Below, in pieces: positions 8,583-16,577 of a DNA stretch of 36,104 bases (position 1 is the first letter of the stretch; each line of letters begins with the position of its first letter). A model generated the notes under the pieces. It had not been told where the DNA came from, made no database searches, and saw only the letters and a list, made by a program, of their open reading frames with translations. The translations under genes were made by a program, and so were the position numbers. Source of the stretch: Leptospira gomenensis (GTDB taxonomy: Bacteria; Spirochaetota; Leptospiria; Leptospirales; Leptospiraceae); assembly GCF_004770155.1 (NCBI RefSeq), contig NZ_RQFA01000042.1, forward strand, positions 1-36,104. Direction: 5' to 3'.

Positions 8583-8598
8583 TTTAGAATATTCTAAA
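8583..8598. repeat. perfect AT-rich palindrome after the SDR-like gene
   Basis: TTTAGAATATTCTAAA is a perfect 16-bp palindrome starting 3 bases after the stop codon. It has no GC-rich stem, so it is a poor intrinsic terminator, though the preceding T-run could help. It could be a protein-binding site. A related but inverted arrangement of the same half-site occurs at 32133-32148. Confidence 0.35.
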
Positions 8599-8790
8599 TA
8601 AAAACGAATCGATCCCGATTCGTTTCTGCGGATCGAGCAAAGTTTTAGGTCAAAAAGAACCCCTCAAAACGAGTCTCTTCCGTTTTCACAAACGTCTTTT
8701 AGTTTGATCCTAAAAATGAATCCGAATTTCTCGGAAAGAAAAAATAGAATGCAAGACCGTATGCTTGGAGATCCTGGATATATAAAAAAA

Positions 8791-8797
8791 AAGGAGG
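8791..8797 (+). promoter_or_regulatory. strong ribosome binding site deciding a TTG start
   Basis: AAGGAGG is a full Shine-Dalgarno match, 8 bases before the TTG at 8806. This places translation start well inside the long open frame that begins at 8704, and removes a 34-residue charged N-terminus that would hide the signal peptide. Confidence 0.65.
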
Positions 8798-8805
8798 ATT
8801 TGATT

Positions 8806-9987
8806 TTGTTTTTCAAAAATGTTCGGAAAGGAATTTTATTTTTTTATCTTACGTTCTCCTTGGTTTCCGTCGTTCGATGCGATCACCACGCACCTTACAA
8901 ACCCTTGGAAGCGCTCGTTGCAATCTTGCAACTTCCTTCCAACCCCTCCAACGGCACAACCGAGAATGGGCCTACGACGTTGGGAATTCTGAACCAAACC
9001 GAGTCGCACGCAGCGGATGATTTTACGTTCAAGGCAGCGGTCGAACGGTTGCAACTTCAAATCACGATTTCCAAGGGACAAACACCCACGAGGCCCTACG
9101 GATTTTTCAACGGATACATCGTATCGATTTCCCCGGACTTGCCCAACGGAATCAATTTCGATACTTCCCAAATGAGGATCTCCGGAACTTCCAACGTGAT
9201 TTCTCCTCCGACGGAATATACGATTCTCGCGGAATACGTAGGTTCTTCTTTGCTCGAACCCGATTTGACGAAAAAGATCACTCTTGAGTTCGCCCCTCCC
9301 GGACCGGAAAATCTCAGTTACAATTGTGGAGATGTGGGTTGTGCCGTTGTGGGAATCCCGTTCACTCTGATTCCCAATTATTCGGGAATCGACTTCGCTG
9401 AAAATCAAATCACAAGTTGGACCTTGGATTCACCGCCGCCTGCGGGAATTTCCTTTGATACAACCAACGGACGAATCTCGGGCACGTTAAACACATCCGC
9501 CGCGCAAACACCGTTTTCGGTCACGGCTTCGAACGCCTACGGATCCAAACAAGTTACGCTGAATTTGCAAGCGATGAATTTGTATTTTCGTTATTCTCTT
9601 TTCGCAAACGGTCCAGCGGAAGTGCGGGAGCTCTATACGGGGGAAAACGCGAATTTCGGAATTCATACGTTACGATCGGCGACTGCGGTCACCTTCTCCC
9701 TCGCGGGCACGCTTCCCAACGGCCTTTCTTTCAATACGACGAACGGTACGATTTCAGGCACTCCCTTTGCCACCGCGTCCCAGGCTACCTACAACGTCAC
9801 CGGAACCAACAGTTACGGAAGTTACTTAAACGCCGTTTCGTTCCGGATTCGAAACGGCGCTCTCAGATGTTATCAATGGAACGCCAATCAAGGTTGTCCT
9901 TGGGGCGCGCCCTACAGTTGCGACGCCTCTTCTTATTGTTACACTTCTTTGAGTAATTGTCAAAATTCCTTACCTTGCGAGTATTGA
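8806..9987 (+). CDS. secreted protein with putative Ig (He_PIG-like) repeats
   Basis: A 393-residue exported protein starting at TTG, set by the strong AAGGAGG 8 bases upstream. A hydrophobic signal segment (ILFFYLTFSLVSVV) ends in RCDHH, possibly a lipobox although Arg before the Cys is unusual. The body holds three repeats of the putative Ig (He_PIG) type, each with a 'lPxGisFdttng.IsGTp' core: LPNGINFDTSQMRISGT, PPAGISFDTTNGRISGT and LPNGLSFNTTNGTISGT. The last about 40 residues are cysteine-rich (8 Cys), a tail I associate with some leptospiral lipoproteins. Such proteins usually sit on the cell surface and may bind carbohydrate or host matrix, but nothing here shows the ligand. It stands alone between an SDR-like gene and the convergent rsmI. 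Confidence 0.8.
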   Translation: MFFKNVRKGILFFYLTFSLVSVVRCDHHAPYKPLEALVAILQLPSNPSNGTTENGPTTLGILNQTESHAADDFTFKAAVERLQLQITISKGQTPTRPYGFFNGYIVSISPDLPNGINFDTSQMRISGTSNVISPPTEYTILAEYVGSSLLEPDLTKKITLEFAPPGPENLSYNCGDVGCAVVGIPFTLIPNYSGIDFAENQITSWTLDSPPPAGISFDTTNGRISGTLNTSAAQTPFSVTASNAYGSKQVTLNLQAMNLYFRYSLFANGPAEVRELYTGENANFGIHTLRSATAVTFSLAGTLPNGLSFNTTNGTISGTPFATASQATYNVTGTNSYGSYLNAVSFRIRNGALRCYQWNANQGCPWGAPYSCDASSYCYTSLSNCQNSLPCEY

Positions 9988-10078
9988 ACAGCGGACGAAC
10001 GGATTTTCTTCTCGGAGGAGGATTCCGAAATCAAACGTTATGCGAAACCGCATGATACAAAAACGGTTTTGGAGTTTC

Positions 10079-10930
10079 TTACTTTTTATCGAAATTACGG
10101 AACTTTTTCGAACCGGATTTCGACGGGGAATTGTGTTTCGGACGTTTGGGATATTCCGAGTTTTTCGGGTTCCGATCGGCTTTCCGATTCGATTCGGATT
10201 TCGATAGGGAAGTTTTGTTTTTCGAAAACGTCGTTTCGGATTTATGGGAAACCACTACGACCGGATTTCCTTTCGGGAGGGTTTCTGCGACGCGGATCAA
10301 TTCCTCCAATTTTCCGCGGAATTGGAATTCGGATTCCATCGTAAGATCCAAACAAAAAAAGACCGACCTTTCTTCCCTCATATCGGAAAAAACGGAACGT
10401 AGGTCGTGTAAAACCGCCTTGTATCGATACGGGGTTTCGTAAAACACGAACGTATGTCCCTGTTTCATATAACGTGTAAGTTCTTTTTTGCGTTCGAACG
10501 GATCGCGCGATAAAAAACCGCAAAAGGTAAACGGGGAAATCCTAAAACCGGAGATACTAAGCGCCGCTCCGAAGGCGATCGGTCCCGGGGCGCTTTTCAC
10601 AGTTCCTCCCCGTTTTAAAACCTCCAAAACCAGTTCTCTTCCGGGATCTTCGATTCCCGGAGTCCCCGCGTCGGAAATCAGAACGCTCCCATTTCGCTTT
10701 AAAATTTCTTCCGCTAATTCGACAACATCTTCGGAGGAGGAATGTTCGTTACAAAGCGAAAAATCGCGTTCAATGGAGAACGATTTCAGGAGAGTGGAAA
10801 CGATTCTGGATTCCTCCCCGATCAAAAGTTCACAATTACGTAATAGAGTTTTCGCACGATCGGTGATATCCCCCGGATTTCCCAGGGAAACGGATACGAG
10901 CGTAAGAGTTCCCGCTTCGTTTCCGATCAT
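10079..10930 (-). CDS. rsmI: 16S rRNA (cytidine-2'-O)-methyltransferase RsmI
   Basis: The SAM-dependent tetrapyrrole-methylase-fold enzyme that 2'-O-methylates C1402 of 16S rRNA. Motifs run in the expected order: [20 protein letters not shown] (usual form AEDTR), [49 protein letters not shown] and FVFYETPYR. The C-terminal helical domain of the family is missing; after VVVVSHKSE comes a tail of about 45 residues made almost wholly of Lys, Ser, Asn, Arg and Pro, which might bind RNA. Total length (283) is close to normal only because of this tail. The ATG at 10930 follows the stop of the HAD gene by 4 bases, without a visible ribosome site, which points to translational coupling. Last gene of a three-gene minus-strand operon. 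Confidence 0.9.
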   Translation of the reverse strand: MIGNEAGTLTLVSVSLGNPGDITDRAKTLLRNCELLIGEESRIVSTLLKSFSIERDFSLCNEHSSSEDVVELAEEILKRNGSVLISDAGTPGIEDPGRELVLEVLKRGGTVKSAPGPIAFGAALSISGFRISPFTFCGFLSRDPFERKKELTRYMKQGHTFVFYETPYRYKAVLHDLRSVFSDMREERSVFFCLDLTMESEFQFRGKLEELIRVAETLPKGNPVVVVSHKSETTFSKNKTSLSKSESNRKADRNPKNSEYPKRPKHNSPSKSGSKKFRNFDKK

Positions 10931-10934
10931 ACGA

Positions 10935-11750
10935 TTATACCGTAAGATTCGGCGAAACGTTCCAAGCGGAGATCGGTTGGATCTTACTTCCGTTCGGAGG
11001 TTGAACGCCCTTGCCACGATCCAGAAAAACGCCGACTTTACGGGCGGATTTCAAAAGGGGAAAATCGTTTACGGAATCTCCGAACGCGAGATCGGGTTCG
11101 GTTCCGACGGCGCTGAGAAACCGTTCCACCTTTCCGTTTCCGTAGGTGAACGGTTCCTCGATTTCGGAAGTATGAATTCCGTTTCGTATTCGAAGACGCA
11201 TCCCTAAAACTCGGGACGGAGAAATTCCGAAACGTTCGCTGACGGATTGAATGATTTCTTCGGGGGAAGCCGTCACGATCCAGATCTCCCAACCCGTATT
11301 TCGTAGGAACTCCACCAGTTCGATCATCGGTCGATACGGTTTGATCGAAACCTCCTCGTCCGGGTCCTTCGCGTTCGAATTCCAAACTTCTTTCGAAACG
11401 GAGGCCAATTCCTCCGGAGAATGTCCCGAAAAAATCCAGGAACTCCAGCGATACGAGGCTTCTAAACCCCGCTCTTTTTGAATCGTATTATATTCTTCCA
11501 GAACGATCGTTCGGAACGTTTCCTGATCTCGAAATCTGGATTCGATCGTCTTTTGTATCGTCTCTTTACGGAATAAAGACGACAGATCCCCGTGAAATGC
11601 GGGAACTCCCTCGGAAAGAAAACGTTCCATGACTGCTTCTCCGAAATCGTTCTTAACGAGAGTATTATCGAAATCGAAAGCCGCTTTTCCGGGCGTCAAC
11701 CCGGAAAAAAGTTCGTAGAGTTCCGGAGTCCAAAAATTCCGGGAGATCAC
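10935..11750 (-). CDS. HAD-superfamily phosphatase (subclass IB, SerB-like)
   Basis: A 271-residue cytoplasmic hydrolase. All four HAD motifs are visible: FDFDNTL (motif I, nucleophile Asp26 and Asp28), WIVTAS (motif II Thr), GKVERF (motif III Lys) and [11 protein letters not shown] (motif IV). The helical cap lies between motifs I and II, as in subclass IB phosphatases such as phosphoserine phosphatase and phosphocholine phosphatase. Substrate cannot be told; the many aromatic residues in the cap (Trp-Ser-Ser-Trp) differ from SerB. Start is GTG at 11750, 2 bases after the stop of the M23 peptidase gene, with no strong ribosome site; coupling is likely. It lies between an envelope peptidase and rsmI in one operon. 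Confidence 0.85.
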   Translation of the reverse strand: MISRNFWTPELYELFSGLTPGKAAFDFDNTLVKNDFGEAVMERFLSEGVPAFHGDLSSLFRKETIQKTIESRFRDQETFRTIVLEEYNTIQKERGLEASYRWSSWIFSGHSPEELASVSKEVWNSNAKDPDEEVSIKPYRPMIELVEFLRNTGWEIWIVTASPEEIIQSVSERFGISPSRVLGMRLRIRNGIHTSEIEEPFTYGNGKVERFLSAVGTEPDLAFGDSVNDFPLLKSARKVGVFLDRGKGVQPPNGSKIQPISAWNVSPNLTV

Positions 11751-11752
11751 TC

Positions 11753-12541
11753 TTATTGTTGGATGGTTTCCCGAGAGATCGCCACACGAGCCTCGGAAGA
11801 GGATTGAAAAACGGGAAGATAATGTTCCGGATTTAAGACTACGTTCTGATAACGCACTTCGAAGTGTAAGTGAGGCCCGGTCGTATGACCGGTATTTCCC
11901 GAAAGAGCGATGATTTGTCCCTTCTTGACCTTATCTCCTTCCTTAACGTAGAGAATGGAATTGTGCGCATACAAGGTGTTGATTCCGTTGATTCCGGAAT
12001 GGGAAAGTAGAATTTTGTTTCCGTATCCGCCGTCCTTTCTCGATTCGAGCACCACCCCGTCCGCCGCAGCGATCACGATCGAACCCGTTGGACAAGCGAT
12101 ATCCACTCCGGAATGCATCGCGTTCCATCTTCTACCCAAACGGGAAGTGACGAAGGAATGTTTAAAGCTGATCGGCCAAATGAATTCTCTCTGATCGGTC
12201 CGCAAAATCTCCCGCCCCTTGTCTTCGAGCAAGAGACTGCGGACGAAATTTTCGTTGTATGGAAAAAATACCGGTTCGTTCACGGGAATCCGTTCGTTGT
12301 CTGGAATTCCGTTGATCCGTTTGATTTCGTGTTCGGTAGTTCCGAAGTTGTGAACTAGGTCACCGACGGATTCTTTCACCCGGCCGGGAACGATCCAAAT
12401 CCCTTCGCTCCCCCGATAGGTTTGAAGGTATTGATTGTCGAGTTTGATTTCCTCTAAATTCGTATTGGCGAAGGATTTGATGCTAAAAAGCAGCCCCAGG
12501 GAGAACAATCCCGCCAAAATGTAGCCTGTTTTTCGTTTCAT
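11753..12541 (-). CDS. M23-family peptidase with LysM-like domain
   Basis: A 262-residue exported LytM/LasA-type zinc peptidase that cuts or trims peptidoglycan cross-links. Residues 1-25 are a signal peptide or membrane anchor. Residues about 47-95 resemble a LysM domain ([20 protein letters not shown], then [10 protein letters not shown]), expected to hold the cell wall. The catalytic domain has the full zinc and active-site set: HSGVD (His143, Asp147), LYAH (His193) and HLHFEV (His226). The ATG at 12541 was chosen because GGAA lies 8 bases before it and the signal peptide begins there; an ATG at 12571 in frame is weaker. First gene of the operon with the HAD phosphatase and rsmI, behind a long non-coding leader. 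Activity is likely since no key residue is missing. Confidence 0.92.
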   Translation of the reverse strand: MKRKTGYILAGLFSLGLLFSIKSFANTNLEEIKLDNQYLQTYRGSEGIWIVPGRVKESVGDLVHNFGTTEHEIKRINGIPDNERIPVNEPVFFPYNENFVRSLLLEDKGREILRTDQREFIWPISFKHSFVTSRLGRRWNAMHSGVDIACPTGSIVIAAADGVVLESRKDGGYGNKILLSHSGINGINTLYAHNSILYVKEGDKVKKGQIIALSGNTGHTTGPHLHFEVRYQNVVLNPEHYLPVFQSSSEARVAISRETIQQ

Positions 12542-13048
12542 ATCGTAGTTTCCAAAATAGTTCGCCAACAAAAACCTCTCTCTCCGAGGCCTACTGCTAA
12601 GGTCGGCTACGGAGAATAACTTCTGAAGTCAGTCTTCTTGCTCGCGAATTCGATTCAAGGATTTTTCGAGTGAAATTCCGAAGCAAAAATGAACGATTAT
12701 CAAAGATTTACAAAAACTTTCTTCTTTTTTCGACAATTATAATTCATTTTTACATCATTTATTCGCTTTTTCGATTTGTTTGAATGAAAATCGGAAAAAC
12801 CGATCGTCCCTTCCCCCTCGTTTCCCCAATCGGGAAATGTTTCCGGAAAAAATCCGTGTAGGAACTCCTAAAACGCACTTCTTTCCCGGAATTTTTCCCT
12901 CGAGGAGAACGGAAGTTTTTGCATCGCAAAAAAGCCCGGCGCTCACGGAGAAAACGAATATAGGTCCGATCTGGAGATCTTTTTCCGGGCCCTTTTCGGG
13001 CAGACGCGGGCGGTGTTCGACTTGGGCAGAGGTCGAACCTTCTTTCGT
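12542..13048. other. 507-base gene-free stretch with several hairpins
   Basis: No convincing gene. Right half, downstream of the minus-strand DCC gene: GTTCGAC (13015-13021) pairs with GTCGAAC (13032-13038) around 10 bases; GCCC (12989-12992) pairs with GGGC (12998-13001); and GATCTGGAGATC followed by five T (12968-12984) reads like a weak terminator on the plus strand. Left half: the leader of the M23 gene, AT-rich with TATAAT-like sequence near 12736-12745 and a small dyad (ACTTC, GAAGT) near 12615. It may hold the promoter and a structured leader for the M23 operon, or a small RNA. Confidence 0.45.
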
Positions 13049-13471
13049 TTACGAATCTAAAAATCGGGACCGAAGCGCCGGAGTCGGGAGACGACAGAAC
13101 TCCGTTTTCCCGAACCATCGATATCGATTCCGGGCAATTCGGTCATAAACGAAGTCGCGCAAAAATTCGGGGAAAATCCGCATCCAAAAAAAAGAATTCC
13201 AAGGAAACGAAAGATGATTTGCGATCCGCAAAACCGCCTCGGACTTTCGATACAAAATTCCTTTCTCCAAAAATAAAACGGAGGAAGGAATTTCTCCCGA
13301 CTCCGTTTTTTTTCCCAACAGTCTCTCGGCGGCGGCGGATTGCAAACTCGCGAAGACCAAATTCCCGCGCGGATTGTGATCGATAAAAAAAAGAACCGCG
13401 CCGTTGCAAAGATTACAAACCCCGTCAAAAAAAACGATTCCGTATTCGGAGGTTTTGGGAGTAAAACTCAT
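13049..13471 (-). CDS. DCC-family thiol-disulfide oxidoreductase-like protein (DUF393)
   Basis: A 140-residue DUF393 protein. The name motif is present as FFDGVCNLCNG (residues 14-24), a CxxC pair in the Asp-x-x-Cys-x-x-Cys setting, followed by a hydrophobic strand and DHNPRG. The C-terminal family signature is DFVYDRIARNRYRWFGK. Members are predicted thioredoxin-like proteins; biochemical roles are mostly untested. No signal peptide, so cytoplasmic or membrane-associated through the Trp/Phe-rich segment at residues 90-104. AAGGA lies 5 bases before the ATG and supports the start. It is followed by a hairpin-rich non-coding stretch and preceded by the GH31 gene 103 bases upstream. Confidence 0.9.
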   Translation of the reverse strand: MSFTPKTSEYGIVFFDGVCNLCNGAVLFFIDHNPRGNLVFASLQSAAAERLLGKKTESGEIPSSVLFLEKGILYRKSEAVLRIANHLSFPWNSFFWMRIFPEFLRDFVYDRIARNRYRWFGKTEFCRLPTPALRSRFLDS

Positions 13472-13497
13472 TCTAATCCTTAGACTACGATCGCACC

Positions 13498-13564
13498 GGA
13501 AAACGTTCCATTTTTCGAATATTCTATATTTTTAATCTATTTCGAATCGAGCCGAACGTTTTCC
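13498..13564. repeat. 11-bp inverted repeat between the GH31 and DCC genes
   Basis: GGAAAACGTTC (13498-13508) and GAACGTTTTCC (13554-13564) are perfect inverted copies 45 bases apart, with an AT-rich centre that itself contains GAATATTC (13517-13524). The pair fills the 103-bp gap between two minus-strand genes. The spacing is long for a terminator; it could be a looped operator or a stem in the transcript. Confidence 0.4.
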
Positions 13565-13574
13565 CGATTTAGAT

Positions 13575-15743
13575 TCAGGGTTTCCACCGATTAAAGGGCA
13601 AAAGAGCCTCTTTGAGTTTGGAATATTCTTTTCCGTCCTTTTTCAAAAAAACCGCGGGGGAACCCAGAGGAGCCTCTACGGTGATTTCGTTTTTTCCGGA
13701 ATACGTTCTTCCGCTCCAAACGTGTTCCCATTCTCCTTCGGGAAGATATCCGGAAACGGAAGATTCTCCTTTTTCCAAAACGGGAAAAACGAGAAGATCT
13801 TTGCCCAGCAGAAATTGACGTTTGAGTTCGGCGGTGCGGGAATCGTTCGGATAGTGTAGATACAACGGACGAATCACCGGAAGTCCCGTCGTAGACGCTT
13901 CCTTGACCAGGGCCTTCAGATATTCCTTCAAAGCGAAGTGCATCTTTCCGTAACGGGCGAACTCCCGCACGGTTTCCTCGTCACCGTAAGCCTGATGATT
14001 TTTTTCGGGACGATTTCCCTCGTGCGTGCGAAAAACCGGTCCGAAGACGTTCAATTCCGCCCAACGAAGAAACAGTTCCTTGGATCTGTGATAATTTTTC
14101 AGAGGATTGTTGATCGTAGTATAACCGCCGATATCGCTGTGGTTGAGGGAAATTCCGCTCATTCCTCCGGAAAGAAGTCCGGTCACCGCCGATATGATTC
14201 CGTCGTGTTCTCCCCAGCTCACCATCTGATCCCCTTCCCAAAAAAGCGTGGAATACTTCATGGACCCGCTGTAACCGGCTCTCGTAAAAAATACGACCTT
14301 CCCTTCCTTTCCCGCGCTGCGGATCGCTTCCCGATTGATCCTGGCCCATTCCACAGGATACACGTTATGATACTCTTCGGCCGAAATTCCGGAATGTAAA
14401 ACCGCGTCGAAAGGAAGCCATTCTCCGAAGTCCGCCATCCAACCCGAAAGTCCCGCGCCTATGAGATTTTTACGGATGATTTCCTGAATCCAACGAACCG
14501 CGGCCGGATTGGTAAGATCCAAAAGATACGCCGGAAAACCGGCCGTTTGAATCTCGTAATTTTTGCCGTTCTTGTCCTTGACGAGATATCCGTTTTTCAC
14601 GGCTTCCTCGTAGAGAGGCCCCTCGTTCGCCAAAAAAGGATTCAAATATCCTAATACATGAATTCCTTGTGCGTTTAAGGAAGCGCAGAACTTTTGAAAC
14701 TCGGGATACGAGGTTTCGTCCGCAATCCATCTCCACCATAGTTGCGATCCGAACGAAGTTTTTCTTCTTCCCACCCAATCCTGGATCCAAAGAGCGGTGA
14801 TCGGATTTCCTTGTTTTTTGGCCGATTCTATATGTTTGAGAACGGCGTCCTTTCCTCCCTGAACGCCGAGCCAAGTCCCGTACGCCCAATCGGGAAGAAT
14901 CGGGGCCCTTCCCGTTTTTTGGGTGAACTTCTCCAGAAGTTTTTCGGGAGAAGAATCCTTCCAAAAAAATCCGGCGAGTCCGTTTTCCCGGAATTCGATC
15001 CGTATTTCCTCCGGTTCAGAAAAATCGAATTTGGAATACGACGTGTTTTCGAAGTAAAGCGACCGATTGTCCGAGGTGATCAAAAAAGGAATCGGAGTAT
15101 AAGTCGTATATTCGTTTCCTCCGGCTCCCGCGGTAAGATTGGCACCAGCGGTGATCGGCTGATCGCCCCTTCCGATTCCCTGTTCTTCCGTGAGCAAAAA
15201 CGGGGTTTTTCCCTTGAGGTTAAAATGCGAAAACTGTTCCCCCAAACCGAAGACGTTTTCCTCCGCCGAGGACAGGATCCTGAAATACGATCGATTGAGA
15301 AGGGTATTGGAAAAACTGAGTCGGAACGAAAGTGATGTTTCGTCTAACGCGGAAAATTTCAATTCGTAGAGGGTGGAACACTCCTTACCTTCCAGCACTC
15401 CCGCGATTTTCAGATCGTTACCGGAAACCTCGACGGAATCGACGCTCTGCAAATCGCAAATACCGGCGATCTTATCCTTGATATGAAAGGAGGCGAATTT
15501 ATACTTCACGGATTGTTTTCCGAGCGCCGCAGAAAGAAAGGGTTTGTCCAAAGGAAGACGTAAGAATTCTCCGCGGACGGAACGGATTTCCAATGTAGTA
15601 TCCGTTCGAACCGCTTGAAAATTCTTTCCGAAAACGAGAGTTTTTTCCGACGGAAGGGAAAGTTTCGTAAACGCGGTAAACGGCCCGGAACAGGAAACGA
15701 ATTCGAAGACGACAAAAAGAACTAAAAGACGTTTGAGAAACAT
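13575..15743 (-). CDS. lipoprotein GH31 alpha-glycosidase, sulfoquinovosidase-like
   Basis: A 722-residue family GH31 enzyme with a lipoprotein signal (lipobox FVSC, Cys18), so it is lipid-anchored outside the cytoplasm. The catalytic core matches E. coli sulfoquinovosidase YihQ over long ungapped stretches as I recall that protein: nucleophile Asp438 in GWMADFGEWLP (YihQ Asp405), acid/base Asp505 in WEGDQ (Asp472), Tyr541 in HSDIGGYTT (Tyr508), Gln321 in WIQDW (Gln288) and Trp337 (Trp304), all offset by 33. The sulfonate-binding Arg301 of YihQ is Gln334 here, in KTSFGSQLWW. The fold and alpha-glycosidase activity are well supported; sulfoquinovose specificity is doubtful. No sulfoglycolysis gene is nearby. 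GAGGAG lies 6 bases before the ATG. Confidence 0.9.
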   Translation of the reverse strand: MFLKRLLVLFVVFEFVSCSGPFTAFTKLSLPSEKTLVFGKNFQAVRTDTTLEIRSVRGEFLRLPLDKPFLSAALGKQSVKYKFASFHIKDKIAGICDLQSVDSVEVSGNDLKIAGVLEGKECSTLYELKFSALDETSLSFRLSFSNTLLNRSYFRILSSAEENVFGLGEQFSHFNLKGKTPFLLTEEQGIGRGDQPITAGANLTAGAGGNEYTTYTPIPFLITSDNRSLYFENTSYSKFDFSEPEEIRIEFRENGLAGFFWKDSSPEKLLEKFTQKTGRAPILPDWAYGTWLGVQGGKDAVLKHIESAKKQGNPITALWIQDWVGRRKTSFGSQLWWRWIADETSYPEFQKFCASLNAQGIHVLGYLNPFLANEGPLYEEAVKNGYLVKDKNGKNYEIQTAGFPAYLLDLTNPAAVRWIQEIIRKNLIGAGLSGWMADFGEWLPFDAVLHSGISAEEYHNVYPVEWARINREAIRSAGKEGKVVFFTRAGYSGSMKYSTLFWEGDQMVSWGEHDGIISAVTGLLSGGMSGISLNHSDIGGYTTINNPLKNYHRSKELFLRWAELNVFGPVFRTHEGNRPEKNHQAYGDEETVREFARYGKMHFALKEYLKALVKEASTTGLPVIRPLYLHYPNDSRTAELKRQFLLGKDLLVFPVLEKGESSVSGYLPEGEWEHVWSGRTYSGKNEITVEAPLGSPAVFLKKDGKEYSKLKEALLPFNRWKP

Positions 15744-15848
15744 TCGATTCTCCTCGAAGATGGTAGAACCCTGATTAAAGATTTCGTTTTAAAAATCCAG
15801 TTCTAAATGATTTGGAAATCGGAATCCGAAACGCAAAACGAACGAGGT

Positions 15849-16346
15849 TCAGCGAGAAGGAACTGGTACGAGGGAAGTGAGGGAACCCAACTCTTTTCGC
15901 ATGGAAACTTCCCGAGCACGAACGTTTTCCCAGGTTTCTGTGAAATTGGCCCTCGGCCAATGTTCGTTCGTATCGAAGTTGTGCATCATAAGAACGACGT
16001 TCGGTTCGCTTTTTCGAATCAAAGCGATTCTATTTTTTTTCGGATGTTTTAGGACTTGAAACTCTTGGATGTCGTTTTTTTGCCAATCGACGTTCGCAAA
16101 AAAATAGAGAGGAATTTCCGTACGACCATCGATCAGAATTTCGAGGTAGGCGCCTTGCGCGTATTCCCAATTGTCTTCCGTATAAATCGCGATCTTACAC
16201 GCGTAAATCCCGGTTTCTAGTTCTCCGAGTTTCGTAACTCCTTCATACGGATTCGGAGACCTTTGGAAAAAAAACCAAAGAAGAAGCAGACATTGCACCG
16301 CGTTACCCGCGACCAAAAATACGAAGTACTTTTTGGAAAGGTTCAT
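15849..16346 (-). CDS. membrane-anchored hypothetical protein
   Basis: A 165-residue protein that I do not recognise. Residues 6-26 are one hydrophobic segment (FVFLVAGNAVQCLLLLWFFF), preceded by Lys-Lys, so it is probably a single-pass inner-membrane protein or has an uncleaved signal. The soluble part contains GIYACKIAIYTEDNWEYAQG and IPLYFFANVDW, which look like beta strands, and two Trp-rich stretches near the end. I chose the ATG at 16346 because GGA lies 7 bases upstream and the membrane segment starts there; the open frame runs on to 16403. It lies downstream of the rhodanese-like gene on the same strand with a 231-bp gap. Function unknown. Confidence 0.65.
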   Translation of the reverse strand: MNLSKKYFVFLVAGNAVQCLLLLWFFFQRSPNPYEGVTKLGELETGIYACKIAIYTEDNWEYAQGAYLEILIDGRTEIPLYFFANVDWQKNDIQEFQVLKHPKKNRIALIRKSEPNVVLMMHNFDTNEHWPRANFTETWENVRAREVSMRKELGSLTSLVPVPSR

Positions 16347-16577
16347 TTTAAATTCCGCCAATCGTCGTAAAACAAAAGGACTCGATTCGGAAAAAAAAGA
16401 CACAACTCTTTTGAGAACATCGAAAGTGTTTCTTTCCGAAGAAACCTTCCTTTCAGAAGAACCTATCGGTTCTCCGTAGGGAATCCCGGATCTGGTCTTT
16501 TTTTAGAATTTTCAAAACAAAGCTCCGGAAGAAACGATCGGTCTCGGATCTCGAAGAACGAACCGGAGATTTTTTTT

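Noticed and set aside
10040..10053. Small hairpin ATGCG/CGCAT between the Ig-repeat gene and rsmI
   Set aside because: Only 5 bp and no T-run, so not accepted as a two-way terminator.
12755..12946. Minus-strand ORF of 63 codons in the gap before the M23 gene
   Set aside because: GTG start without a ribosome site, basic low-quality translation, and it overlaps the hairpin cluster.
16428..16445. Perfect 7-bp stem GTTTCTT/AAGAAAC
   Set aside because: AT-rich and not followed by a T-run on either strand; no clear role.
16523..16568. CTCCGG and CCGGAG pair downstream of the rhodanese, near T-runs
   Set aside because: The loop of 34 bases is too long and the T-run on the correct strand is weak (CTTTGTTTTG).
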